Shown: piece by piece, positions 1 through 7,683 of the stretch | Position numbering within the stretch: position 1 is the stretch's first letter | How the letters are laid out: every line of letters starts with the position of its first letter | From: Fictibacillus terranigra | GTDB taxonomy: Bacteria; Bacillota; Bacilli; Bacillales; Fictibacillaceae | DNA: 64,000 nt | Direction of reading: 5' to 3' | NCBI RefSeq assembly: GCF_030412265.1 | Contig: NZ_JAUHLN010000002.1 | Span: 744,001 to 808,000 of the forward strand | Made by a program: the position numbers and the translations under genes | Notes under the pieces: model-generated | Seen by the model: only the letters and a program-made list of their open reading frames with translations | Told to the model about the DNA's origin: nothing | Databases searched by the model: none

Positions 1-2
1 CA

Positions 3-140
3 AACAATAAAGCAGAGGCAAAAAGACTTGCCAAACGAAAATTAAAATCTTTCAATCAGTTTGGCGATCTACTGAGGCTCCATTCTATAGTAGAAACCGA
101 CGTTTGGGAAGAACAATCCATTAAACTATCAAAATCATGA
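3..140 (+). CDS. C-terminal fragment of an unidentified protein
   Basis: An open frame enters from the left edge and runs 45 codons to a TGA at 138-140. The visible peptide is basic at first (KAEAKRLAKRKLK) and then has an FNQFGDLLRLHS segment. I do not recognise the family. Its position directly before CotW/CotX-type genes on the same strand suggests another spore-coat or spore-surface gene, but that is inference from context only. Confidence 0.5.
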   Translation, partial: NNKAEAKRLAKRKLKSFNQFGDLLRLHSIVETDVWEEQSIKLSKS

Positions 141-142
141 AC

Positions 143-177
143 AAACAACCATTTTTTCCGAAATAGGCTGTTTTTTA
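143..177 (+). terminator. weak intrinsic terminator
   Basis: An imperfect stem (AACAACC at 144-150 with GGCTGTT at 166-172, one mismatch) is followed by a T run. It lies just after the stop of the edge fragment and before the next promoter. Confidence 0.45.
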
Positions 178-208
178 GGACAAAACCTTAGCCATTTTTG
201 ACGGGACG

Positions 209-217
209 CATAGTATA
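209..217 (+). promoter_or_regulatory. sigma-K-like -10 element
   Basis: CATAGTATA matches the sigma-K -10 consensus CATANNNTA exactly. It sits 39 bases before the start codon of the small coat-type gene at 256. I see no AC dinucleotide at the ideal -35 spacing, so recognition may need an activator such as GerE (inference). Confidence 0.45.
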
Positions 218-255
218 AAGTACTGCTTGGTAAGCGATAAAAAGGAGGTAAAAAT

Positions 256-486
256 ATGAGCGAAGAAGTCAAACATTCAGCTGCACTACCCGATTTAAAA
301 GATTTGATCAAGGGTCTAGATATGAATCAATCGCCAAAAGAAGTAAGTGGAGCAGTTTTGGCCCATGTGATCAATCAATCATCAAAATTAAAGGATGCTC
401 AAAAGGAACAACTGATGAAGTTGCTGTCTGGACTGGAAGCGCCAAAAACGATGAAAGGCTCCAAGTTTAAAAACAAGGGTAAATAA
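256..486 (+). CDS. small CotW-like putative spore coat protein
   Basis: This 76-residue, Lys-rich protein starts at an ATG behind a strong AAAGGAGG Shine-Dalgarno. The middle (INQSSKLKDAQKEQLMKLLSGL) resembles in layout the amphipathic helix of CotW, and the tail is basic (KGSKFKNKGK). There is no signal peptide or membrane segment. It lies upstream of a CotX gene, and a second, better CotW match lies at 1196, so this could be a diverged paralogue. Mother-cell expression is suggested by the sigma-K-like -10 upstream. The CotW relation is tentative; it is a real gene by ribosome-binding site and context. Confidence 0.6.
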   Translation: MSEEVKHSAALPDLKDLIKGLDMNQSPKEVSGAVLAHVINQSSKLKDAQKEQLMKLLSGLEAPKTMKGSKFKNKGK

Positions 487-601
487 GAATTAAGAATACG
501 AAAATAAATTTTAGTTTACAAGACATTTATCTATACCAAGCTATCGATTATTGCATCTAATGCAGTAAAAGAAAAAACAAGTTTAATAGGGGGAAAAAAG
601 A

Positions 602-1099
602 ATGGGTTTATTTGATAATAATTGTGAAATGACAGCGGGAGCTCAGCATCATGATAGAAAATGTCATCCTTGCTGCAATGGCAATACAAGTCCAACTAGT
701 TTTAATGCACTAGCTGGCACTGGCGGTCTTCATTTCGACCTCGCTCAAGCTGACGTTGCGAAACAGGTTACTGAAAGATGTATCACAATCAAGGATTCCT
801 GTGATGTGTTTGTTGAAGTCGAGTCTGAACAAACTTCGATTGTCGTTCAAACGATGGTAAACGCGATCACTGTTGTAATTACGGCCACTCTATCAAACCT
901 TGATCTGAATGATGATCTGCTTCAGGCAGATTTCCTGCAACTGTTCGAGCAAAAACAAGTAACACGCGACAAAATTTGCATTGAGAATTCAAGAGGCGTT
1001 CGAGTAGAAGCAGAAACTGAACAAGCGGCGATCGCTGTCCAAACGATGACCAATGTATTGACAGTAGTTCTTACGTTAATTGCTTCCAACGCATCCTAA
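602..1099 (+). CDS. cotX: spore coat protein of the CotX family
   Basis: A 165-residue protein with the CotX/CotV (Coat_X) architecture. The N-terminus is Cys/His-rich (CHPCC at 21-25) and is followed by two copies of the repeat, around residues 59-98 (ITIKDSCDVFVEVES...) and 124-163 (ICIENSRGVRVEAET...). Each copy ends in a beta-branched hydrophobic stretch (TVVITATLS, TVVLTLIAS). In B. subtilis CotX belongs to the insoluble, cross-linked coat/crust fraction together with CotV, CotW, CotY and CotZ; a structural role in the outermost spore layer is expected here. The ATG follows AGGGGGAA. The gene is closed by its own terminator. Shorter in the N-terminal Cys-rich part than, as I recall it, B. 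subtilis CotX. Confidence 0.9.
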   Translation: MGLFDNNCEMTAGAQHHDRKCHPCCNGNTSPTSFNALAGTGGLHFDLAQADVAKQVTERCITIKDSCDVFVEVESEQTSIVVQTMVNAITVVITATLSNLDLNDDLLQADFLQLFEQKQVTRDKICIENSRGVRVEAETEQAAIAVQTMTNVLTVVLTLIASNAS

Positions 1100-1108
1100 T
1101 TATAAAAT

Positions 1109-1137
1109 ACACCTGAATGAAAGTTCAGGTGTTTTTT
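1109..1137 (+). terminator. intrinsic terminator after cotX
   Basis: A 9-bp stem, ACACCTGAA (1109-1117) with TTCAGGTGT (1124-1132), is followed by TTTTT. Confidence 0.85.
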
Positions 1138-1160
1138 CTAATCCATTTGTTGTCCTGATG

Positions 1161-1169
1161 CATATATTA
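1161..1169 (+). promoter_or_regulatory. sigma-K-like -10 element before cotW
   Basis: CATATATTA fits CATANNNTA exactly, 35 bases before the TTG start at 1196 and downstream of the cotX terminator, so the cotW-cotV pair probably has its own late-sporulation promoter. The -35 position lacks AC. Confidence 0.45.
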
Positions 1170-1195
1170 AATAAAAGAAGGGAGGTTTCTTCATT

Positions 1196-1432
1196 TTGAA
1201 TAATGAAAAAAATAATCAAAATAACCCTTCGTTCGAAGAAACAAAATTGCTTGTCCAAAGTCTTTTTATAAAACACGGAATCACGAAAGAGAAGCTCCAA
1301 GCCGTGACCGAAGAACAGAAACAGCAACTAAAAGATACGATTGACCAATTAAACAGCATGGCTGAGACATTAAAAAATCCAGCAAAAGCAAATAAAACAA
1401 AGGCTCGACGCAGAAAAAGATTTGAAAGATAA
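1196..1432 (+). CDS. cotW: spore coat protein CotW
   Basis: The 78-residue product matches the core of B. subtilis CotW as I know it: LVQSLFIKHGITKEKLQAV followed by a Glu/Lys-rich helix and a basic tail (KARRRKRFER). CotW is a small coat protein of the insoluble fraction that works with CotX and CotV in crust assembly. The start is TTG, behind a strong GGGAGGT. The gene lies directly before a CotV-type gene and after cotX, the same neighbourhood as in B. subtilis though with different order and spacing. Confidence 0.82.
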   Translation: MNNEKNNQNNPSFEETKLLVQSLFIKHGITKEKLQAVTEEQKQQLKDTIDQLNSMAETLKNPAKANKTKARRRKRFER

Positions 1433-1461
1433 GCATGAGTAAACTTGTGGAGGTGAAAGAA

Positions 1462-1878
1462 ATGACACATGTAGATTACAGTATTGAACATCATTTAAAC
1501 GCTAATCATGATTGGAAGGCTCTTAACAACAATTCACCCCACCCCCTTCATCTTTCTGCAGAAGATTCAAATGTATTCATCACGCTTAGAGAGTCTTCGA
1601 ATGTGCGTATATTAGCCACTAGCTTATCCGACATTAAATCATTCGAGACTGCCATTAAATCCACGTTTCTTTTTGTGATCGATCACATCATCACTGACAC
1701 TGAAAATAAAGAAGAATTCATTCAGGATTTAATGACATTTACTGATTTGCAGCCAAAGAAAAAAATAAATATAGAAATTGAAAATTGCCGCAACATCATT
1801 GTCGATGCAACGGATAAGGAATTTTTCGCGGCTGCAGACCTAGCCTTGAACATTCTTTCAAATTTGATCAATGTTTAA
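1462..1878 (+). CDS. cotV: CotX/CotV-family spore coat protein
   Basis: A 138-residue protein with two degenerate CotX/CotV repeats: one around FITLRESSNVRILATS and a second around INIEIENCRNIIVDAT near the C-terminus, each followed by a hydrophobic helix (FLFVIDHII, LALNILSNLI). The N-terminal 40 residues are His/Asn-rich. I chose ATG 1462 because GGAGGTG lies 6 bases before it, whereas the ATG at 1435 lacks a good site. Thirty bases after cotW, so probably co-transcribed. Of the CotX-family members it is nearest in size and domain content to CotV; the exact symbol is an assignment by size and context. Confidence 0.78.
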   Translation: MTHVDYSIEHHLNANHDWKALNNNSPHPLHLSAEDSNVFITLRESSNVRILATSLSDIKSFETAIKSTFLFVIDHIITDTENKEEFIQDLMTFTDLQPKKKINIEIENCRNIIVDATDKEFFAAADLALNILSNLINV

Positions 1879-1896
1879 TCAAGTACAGCAGCTTTT

Positions 1897-1940
1897 AGAT
1901 CCCCTTATGGTCCTTGGTAACCAGAGGGGATTGTTTTTAT
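1897..1940 (+). terminator. intrinsic terminator after the cotW-cotV unit
   Basis: ATCCCCT (1899-1905) pairs with AGGGGAT (1925-1931), with further partial pairing in the loop, then a T-rich run. Confidence 0.75.
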
Positions 1941-1994
1941 TTCCGGAACAGAACCATCCTAACTTTACAATACAGACTAAGAGGAGATGAATGG

Positions 1995-2909
1995 ATGAAG
2001 GCCATAGTGACAGGAGGAGCCGGTTTTATTGGATCACATTTGGTTGTTGAACTGATCGAAAAAGGCCATGAGGTTCATATTTTGGATAACCTGGTATCTG
2101 GCCACTTAAAAAATGTGCATCCCTCCGCTGTCGTTCACATTGAAGATATACAGAGTAATGAGGCTAAACAAGTCATTATCAAAGAACAGCCTGATGTTGT
2201 CTTCCATTTAGCCGCACAAGCGGATGTCGGTAAGTCCATTCTTGAACCAAGGATGGATGCGAGTGTTAATATTAATGGCACCATCAACATACTAGAAGCT
2301 TGTCATGAAGCTTCAGTTAAAAAAATAATTTTCGCCTCTACATCTGCTGTTTATGGGGATGTAAAGGCCAAATTAGCTCCAGAGAACATTGCCACAGTAC
2401 CGATCTCTTACTACGGTTTATCGAAATTAAGTGCGGAAGGTTATATCCGTTTATTTTATCAGCTGTATGCACTGCCTTTTACCATACTTCGCTATGGAAA
2501 CGTCTATGGGCCAAGGCAATTACCTAAAGGTGAAGGTGGGGTAATCGCCATTTTTCTAGATCGAATCAAAAAAGGGCAAGCATTAACCATCTTTGGCGAT
2601 GGTCAGCAAACAAGGGATTTTATCCATGTAAAGGACGTTGTACGTGCAAATATGGCGGCCATAGACCGCGGTGATCAGGAAATCTTTAATGTCAGTACTT
2701 CAAGTAGAACCTCCCTTACCCAATTGATTGATCATCTGCAAAGTATCCATGGCTATCCTATTACAACCGTAAATATTAGCAGTAAACATGGGGACATCAA
2801 ACATAGCTGCCTCGATCATAAAAAAGCGGTTCAGCTGCTTGGCTGGAAACCGTATTTTGATATATATCAAGGCTTGCAGGATACCTATTCCTATAGTTTT
2901 CGTCCATGA
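1995..2909 (+). CDS. NAD-dependent sugar-nucleotide epimerase/dehydratase (GalE-like extended SDR)
   Basis: A 304-residue extended SDR. The NAD-binding GGAGFIG is at residues 7-13, the active-site Ser region TSAVYG at 116-121 and the catalytic Tyr140-x3-Lys144 (YYGLSK) follow. The C-terminal FGDGQQTRDFIHVKDV motif is typical of UDP-glucose 4-epimerase and UDP-glucuronate decarboxylase relatives. It should epimerise or dehydrate an NDP-hexose in the cytoplasm; the exact substrate cannot be read from sequence. The start is ATG 1995, behind AGGAGA at 7 bases; the longer frame back to 1914 lacks a site. It opens the glycan part of the spore-surface cluster. Confidence 0.88.
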   Translation: MKAIVTGGAGFIGSHLVVELIEKGHEVHILDNLVSGHLKNVHPSAVVHIEDIQSNEAKQVIIKEQPDVVFHLAAQADVGKSILEPRMDASVNINGTINILEACHEASVKKIIFASTSAVYGDVKAKLAPENIATVPISYYGLSKLSAEGYIRLFYQLYALPFTILRYGNVYGPRQLPKGEGGVIAIFLDRIKKGQALTIFGDGQQTRDFIHVKDVVRANMAAIDRGDQEIFNVSTSSRTSLTQLIDHLQSIHGYPITTVNISSKHGDIKHSCLDHKKAVQLLGWKPYFDIYQGLQDTYSYSFRP

Positions 2910-2988
2910 TGATAGATGTACTTTTGTTCATCGCAGCTGCGGTGAACTGTTTTTTGTACTTTTTCTATGAAAATAGCTTTTTTGCCCT

Positions 2989-3016
2989 ACCATTTTTTCA
3001 TTTTTCGCATTTAATA
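2989..3016 (+). promoter_or_regulatory. candidate sigma-K promoter for the first DUF1796 gene
   Basis: AC at 2989-2990 is followed, after 17 bases, by CATTTAATA at 3008-3016, one mismatch from the -10 consensus CATANNNTA. This is the arrangement expected of sigma-K. The 180-base gap 2910-3090 otherwise holds only a short hydrophobic open frame that I do not accept as a gene. Confidence 0.45.
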
Positions 3017-3090
3017 ATATATGCATATGGGGGACATCCCTCCTCTACCTTTCCCCTGCTGCTCATCAACTTTTTTAAGGAGATGTTCCA

Positions 3091-3717
3091 ATGAATCTAG
3101 AAGGAATCAAGGGAGAATATGATGCTGTTTTCAGCTTAGGAGATCTTTGTCTAACCTCTATTGAGCTGCAAAAAAATAACCTGAGACCGTTTTCAGGGGT
3201 GCTCGATTGGTCAGCATCACCCTCTTTAAAAGATGTTACACGGTTATTAAAAAACCGTTTTGCTCAGTTTATGGATCTCGAACATTTGAAAATTATAGGC
3301 TATGCAGGCGATCATTTTATCTGTGTATTGGATGAAACCTACAGCATAGTCTCTAACCACGATTTTGAAAGAAGTAAAAATTCACTCTTTGAATTAACGA
3401 CATATAAACAAGTCAAGGAAAAATACGACCGGCGCATTAAAAGATTCTTAGAAGCAGCTGCTTTTTGTAAACGCATACTGTTTGTTCGCACAGAAGGGAC
3501 ATATGAAGAAGTAATCGAGCTCGAATCCGTCTTATCACAACTGGTTACAAACGACTTCAACATCCTTCTGATTAACCATACCGATGCCAATGGAATAATC
3601 GAAAGGCACTGGCCGATTGAAAGAGTTTGCGCCGTTGATTTTCCTGATACTGACAAATGGTATGGAAATGAAGATTACTGGAAAACCGCATTGGCCGGAA
3701 TAAAAATAACGGTTTGA
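3091..3717 (+). CDS. DUF1796-family putative papain-like cysteine peptidase
   Basis: A 208-residue protein recognised by its conserved start (SLGDLC, Cys20), LDW (Trp40), the SLKDVTRLLKNRF block and an NHDF motif (His90-Asp91); these residues fit the proposed Cys/His active site of DUF1796. No signal peptide or membrane segment. A paralogue sharing the same landmarks lies at 9957-10643 on the other strand. The family is common in Bacillus surface-polysaccharide and spore clusters, but its reaction is not established; the fold could act as a transferase or amidase rather than a protease. Good AAGGAGATG ribosome site before ATG 3091. Confidence 0.8.
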   Translation: MNLEGIKGEYDAVFSLGDLCLTSIELQKNNLRPFSGVLDWSASPSLKDVTRLLKNRFAQFMDLEHLKIIGYAGDHFICVLDETYSIVSNHDFERSKNSLFELTTYKQVKEKYDRRIKRFLEAAAFCKRILFVRTEGTYEEVIELESVLSQLVTNDFNILLINHTDANGIIERHWPIERVCAVDFPDTDKWYGNEDYWKTALAGIKITV

Positions 3718-3780
3718 CCTTCATGCCGGTATTAAATTTGTTTTAATGGGACAAGAGCATGGTGAATATTAAATACAGAT

Positions 3781-3857
3781 TGGATGGATGAAAATGGATC
3801 AATGGAATGATGAATGGATTGATTGGAGTGGATCGGACGGATGGATGGAACGGAGGA
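3781..3857 (+). repeat. GGAT-rich imperfect simple repeat
   Basis: A purine-rich tract dominated by TGGATGGATG-type units and containing many ATG triplets lies directly upstream of, and includes, the ribosome-binding site of the next gene. The units are irregular, so this is a degenerate rather than a perfect microsatellite. Confidence 0.6.
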
Positions 3858-3863
3858 AAAGAT

Positions 3864-4760
3864 ATGAAGAAACGGCCAAAGCTGTTAATTACAGGGGCAA
3901 ACGGTTTTACTGGCCGACATGCCTGTAATCAACTGGGTATCGACTACGACATTACAGCTGTTTCCAGAAATTACAGGACTACAGAAAGTACAAAGGTAGA
4001 TATACGATACTTCGATCTGACGAATAAGATGGATGTTCATCGGTTAGTAAACGAAGTCCAGCCTGATTTTCTATTACACTTAGCTGGACAAAATCATGCA
4101 GCTGAATCCTGGAATAATCCGATTGCTACCTTAGAAGCTAATCTGATGTCGACTGTCTATTTACTCGATGCGATCCGCGAAAGTCATCCCGTATGCAAGG
4201 TTGTGATAATTGGTTCGGCCCTGCAATATGACCCCAATAAAAATTCCTCGCTCACTCATCCTTATGGTTTAAGCAAGACCCTGCAAGTACAGACTGCCCA
4301 AGCATGGGCTGTTTTATATAAATTGAATGTGGTAGTTGCCAAACCTTCTAATTTGATAGGGCCCGGGGGTTCCACTGGTGTTTGCTCGATTTTTGCAAAA
4401 AAAATTATTGAAATGGAAAGGGATAAGACTGAGAAAGTGTTGAAGGTGAATAACTTGCATGCACGGCGTGATTTTTTAGATGTAAGAGATGCCGTTCACG
4501 CATACAACACGCTTTTAAGACATGGAAAATCAGGTGAAATATACGACATTACTTCAGGCAAGAGCCATTCCCTTCATGACATTATAAAGAAATATAAAAC
4601 TTTAGCTCTTGTTGATTTTGAAGTAGAATCGTTGTTTCAACCTGAAGATCCTCCGGTTGACGAAGTGCAGCCCTATAAACTCCGCCAGCTAGGCTGGAGC
4701 ACTTTATATCCCCTTGACTCATCCCTAAGGGATACCCTTGATTATTATCGGAACACATAG
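3864..4760 (+). CDS. extended SDR, RMD/GMD-like sugar-nucleotide reductase or dehydratase
   Basis: A 298-residue SDR with GANGFTG at 11-17, IIGSALQY (Ser118) and Tyr134-x3-Lys138 (HPYGLSK). The VNEVQPDFLLHLAGQNHAAESWNNP stretch and overall length are closest to GDP-mannose 4,6-dehydratase and GDP-6-deoxy-lyxo-hexulose reductase (RMD) types, which make GDP-deoxyhexoses. Substrate assignment is inference. ATG 3864 is chosen because CGGAGG lies 7 bases before it; the frame is open back to 3807 through the repeat tract. Converges on the glycosyltransferase at 4776 with only 15 bases between stops. Confidence 0.82.
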   Translation: MKKRPKLLITGANGFTGRHACNQLGIDYDITAVSRNYRTTESTKVDIRYFDLTNKMDVHRLVNEVQPDFLLHLAGQNHAAESWNNPIATLEANLMSTVYLLDAIRESHPVCKVVIIGSALQYDPNKNSSLTHPYGLSKTLQVQTAQAWAVLYKLNVVVAKPSNLIGPGGSTGVCSIFAKKIIEMERDKTEKVLKVNNLHARRDFLDVRDAVHAYNTLLRHGKSGEIYDITSGKSHSLHDIIKKYKTLALVDFEVESLFQPEDPPVDEVQPYKLRQLGWSTLYPLDSSLRDTLDYYRNT

Positions 4761-4775
4761 CAGATCTCCATGTGT

Positions 4776-5486
4776 TTACAATGATTTAATATATTCTTTC
4801 AGAAGTGGCCGATATTGACTTTCAATTAGGGCCATTTCTTCCAGCATCTTCCTTTGGTACTTTTTTGTGCCGGACTCCTCATGTATTCTAAATTTCGTTA
4901 GTACTTCGTCTAAATATTCTATTCTTATTCCATTCACAAGCAGGCGAAACCACATCTCATAGTCATGTGTATAACGCAGAAGAGGGTTGAAGCAACCCAT
5001 CTTATCGAAGATCTCCTTTTTAATGACGACCGTGCACCCGTTGATTTCATTATAAGTTAAGTAAGATTCGTAAATCTCTTTTAAGTTTGTGAACCGCTGG
5101 CAATTCCAGGGGACAATCACGTTATTATCTTCATCAATGCAATCATAGTTTGTAAAACTAAGATCTAGTTTATGGCTCAGCATAAAGTTGATTTGCTTGG
5201 AGATTTTTTCCGGAAGAAAATAATCATCTGAACTCAGCCATGCGACGTATTCCCCACTCGCTTCACATATGCCACGATTTAATGCTGTAGCCGTGCCTTT
5301 ATTCTTTTTTTTGATATACACAATGTTCTCGTGAAAAGAGTCAATCTTTTCCCTGAACTTTGTTGATCCATCGTCCACAACGATTATCTCTATATTCGGA
5401 TAGGTTTGATTTAAGGCACTTTGAATCGCCTGATCAACGTAGGCGCAGTTATAGAACGGGATAATGATGGAGACAGTAGGATCCAT
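4776..5486 (-). CDS. glycosyltransferase family 2
   Basis: A 236-residue GT-A glycosyltransferase. SIIIPFYN begins the nucleotide-binding fold, VVDDGS at 36-41 and the metal-binding SSDD at 85-88 (WLSSDDYF) are intact, and the RYTHDYEMWFRL segment provides the usual acceptor-side motif. No membrane segment is obvious, so it acts in the mother-cell or vegetative cytoplasm, probably adding one sugar to the spore glycan. Strong AGGAGG before the ATG. Alone on this strand among plus-strand neighbours, so transcribed separately. Donor sugar unknown. Confidence 0.88.
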   Translation of the reverse strand: MDPTVSIIIPFYNCAYVDQAIQSALNQTYPNIEIIVVDDGSTKFREKIDSFHENIVYIKKKNKGTATALNRGICEASGEYVAWLSSDDYFLPEKISKQINFMLSHKLDLSFTNYDCIDEDNNVIVPWNCQRFTNLKEIYESYLTYNEINGCTVVIKKEIFDKMGCFNPLLRYTHDYEMWFRLLVNGIRIEYLDEVLTKFRIHEESGTKKYQRKMLEEMALIESQYRPLLKEYIKSL

Positions 5487-5704
5487 TGATTAACCTCCTG
5501 GATAAGGATGTTTTCCGATCACTACATGATATGTAATATGTCTTGAAATGAATGGGTATGGACTTAAAATAGGCTTGAACTGTAAATAGGCGGCTGGCTA
5601 ATCGGCCTTGGTTTCAAATATCCTTTGCCCTTTGAAACGGTTCTTCATATAAATATTACGGAGACATTATCTCGATATTGATCATCCATGTTTAGGAGGA
5701 AAAT

Positions 5705-6766
5705 ATGAATATATTATTTGTTTTTTATGTACCGAGCGGAGGAGTTGAAACACTAAATCGCCAAAGATGTTTGGCTCTTAAAAAAGTGAACATTAATTGT
5801 CACTTCCTTTATTACCGAAAAGAAAGAGAATTGGTAAATAACCATTATGCACCGGCATTTATTACAGACGATGACAAGGAAATAAAGAAAATACTAAGTG
5901 CCGGAAATTATAGGGCGATCATTATTACTTCAGATTACAAAGCACTTCGAAGATTTAGAGAATTAGGGTACAAAGGCAAGCTGTTTTTAGAAATACAGGG
6001 CTATGGGCCAAAGGATGTAGCAAGAGCGGAGCTCTTGAAGGCTGTACCGTTTGTCACTACTTATGGAAATGGTCTTTTAAATCCCAAGACTCCTCATATA
6101 GAGAAATTATTTGATGAGTTCTACCCCTCATTTCCAAAGTTTAGCTTTAATAATTGCTTTGACACCATTCGGTTTCGTTATCAACCGTTACCAGTTAACA
6201 GTCATCCAATCATCGGCTGGATCGGCCGAATTGAGGACAATAAAAATTGGAGGGAATTCTTGCAGATTGGTCATGAGCTGATGAGACATAAGCCAACTAT
6301 CCAATTATATATGTTTGAAGATCCTACACTGTCTACACCCACGGAACGAGAAGAATTTCAACAGTTAATAAAACGGCTGAACCTGCAAAGCAACCTTACT
6401 TTACATGCGAATATCCCGAATGATCAAATGGCTGACTATTTTTCTATTATAGGTGATTCAGGCGGTTTTCTTTGTTCCACCTCAAAAGTAGAGGGAGCTC
6501 CCTACTCTGTTCTGGAAGCCATGACCTGCAAATGTCCCATATTAACGACAGATTCTGACGGAGTGAGAAGCTCTATTATTCATAATCAAACAGGTAAATA
6601 TTACACTCTTGGTAATATTGCAGAAGCAGTCCGGGAAGCGAAAGAGCTCATGACTGACCTTATATTGAGAGAAAATATTCGTTCAACCGCCTTAACTCAC
6701 GTAAGAACACACTTTAGTCCTGAACAATATAGCCGTCATTTTATCGATATGCTCGAAGCTGATTAA
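5705..6766 (+). CDS. glycosyltransferase family 4-like protein (CotSA-type)
   Basis: A 353-residue GT-B transferase: N-terminal YVPSGGVE loop at 9-15, hinge, then GWIGRIEDNKNW at 171-182 starting the donor domain, and the E-x7-E signature with Glu263 and Glu271 (KVEGAPYSVLEAM). B. subtilis CotSA, a spore-coat-associated transferase, is of this general type. Retaining transfer from an NDP-sugar is expected. ATG follows TTAGGAGG. The 217-base gap upstream (5487-5704) holds no gene; a CATATAAATA there is only a poor sigma-K match. Converges on the RmlD-like gene. Confidence 0.82.
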   Translation: MNILFVFYVPSGGVETLNRQRCLALKKVNINCHFLYYRKERELVNNHYAPAFITDDDKEIKKILSAGNYRAIIITSDYKALRRFRELGYKGKLFLEIQGYGPKDVARAELLKAVPFVTTYGNGLLNPKTPHIEKLFDEFYPSFPKFSFNNCFDTIRFRYQPLPVNSHPIIGWIGRIEDNKNWREFLQIGHELMRHKPTIQLYMFEDPTLSTPTEREEFQQLIKRLNLQSNLTLHANIPNDQMADYFSIIGDSGGFLCSTSKVEGAPYSVLEAMTCKCPILTTDSDGVRSSIIHNQTGKYYTLGNIAEAVREAKELMTDLILRENIRSTALTHVRTHFSPEQYSRHFIDMLEAD

Positions 6767-6785
6767 ATTGGCTGTCCAATTTTAG
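6763..6785 (+). terminator. short terminator-like hairpin
   Basis: AAATTGG (6765-6771) pairs with CCAATTT (6776-6782) right after the stop codon; the flanking T run is short. Confidence 0.4.
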
Positions 6786-6834
6786 GAAGATGATATGGAG
6801 CTATTCTTTTTATTCCAATTCACTTGATAACAAC

Positions 6835-7683
6835 CTAACGAATGTTCTTTTTGTGACTTTTACTTATCATCCAGTCTTTTAGTGCCTGTAACATCTCTTC
6901 ATAACTTGGAATGACATAAATAAAATCAGTCCTTGTGCTTTTAATTGTACGATCGAGTTCAATGGTACGGTCCGGAATGATCTTTACATCTCTCTTTTCA
7001 AAAATATCCTGTATTAATTTCAACAGTTCATATTTTGAAATTTTTGTTTCCTTTCCCAAATGATACAATCCGGTAACATTATTCCTGATCATTGTTTCAA
7101 TGGATCTGGCTAATTCAAGTGTCGTTACCCCATTCCATAAGACTTTTTCATACCCTTTGATTTCATTGACTTGTTTCATAAACCATAAAAAAAGACCAAT
7201 GCCCTCCTCTTTTAATTCCGGACCTATGATTGAAGTACGGATGGTCAGATGCTTCCCACTTACAATTTCACCCATATGTTTTGTTTGGGCATAAACAGAG
7301 GTGCCATCCGGGATATCGTATTCGGTGTAGTTACCATCCATGCCGGAAAAAACACAGTCTGTACTAATTTGGATTAATTTCCCTCCATGCCGCTCGCTTA
7401 AGCGAGCCAATTGATGAGGCAGCAAACTGTTTACCATTAACGCCAATAATGGATTGTTTTCCGCATGATGATTTAAAATCCCGACACAGTTGATGATAAT
7501 ATCTGGTTTAATAGATTCGATGATGGATTCTACACTTTTAAAGTCGGTTACATCTAAATACTTGCTATTTCCGTCATTTAAAACCCTTGACGTATAATGC
7601 ACCTCATACTCAGGGTTCTGTTTGAGATAAGATGTGATGATGTGCCCTGCCATTCCTGTTCCACCAAGGATCAATAATTTCAT
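6835..7683 (-). CDS. RmlD-like SDR reductase, candidate UDP-aminodeoxyhexulose 4-reductase
   Basis: A 282-residue dTDP-4-dehydrorhamnose-reductase-like SDR: GGTGMAG at 7-13, STDCVFSG at 107-114 and Tyr131-x3-Lys135 (YAQTK). Third gene of a minus-strand operon after a UDP-GlcNAc 2-epimerase and a 4,6-dehydratase. It has no C-terminal cupin domain, unlike CapF/WbjC of the L-FucNAc pathway, and so resembles the WbvR-type reductase that gives UDP-L-RhaNAc. Role: reduce the 4-keto intermediate in the cytoplasm. Abuts the dehydratase stop with no gap, implying translational coupling. Confidence 0.82.
   Translation of the reverse strand: MKLLILGGTGMAGHIITSYLKQNPEYEVHYTSRVLNDGNSKYLDVTDFKSVESIIESIKPDIIINCVGILNHHAENNPLLALMVNSLLPHQLARLSERHGGKLIQISTDCVFSGMDGNYTEYDIPDGTSVYAQTKHMGEIVSGKHLTIRTSIIGPELKEEGIGLFLWFMKQVNEIKGYEKVLWNGVTTLELARSIETMIRNNVTGLYHLGKETKISKYELLKLIQDIFEKRDVKIIPDRTIELDRTIKSTRTDFIYVIPSYEEMLQALKDWMISKSHKKNIR

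Noticed and set aside
2906-3094. 62-residue hydrophobic open frame between the first SDR and DUF1796 genes
   Set aside because: It starts within the end of the SDR gene without a ribosome site, overlaps the candidate promoter and ends over the next ribosome site.
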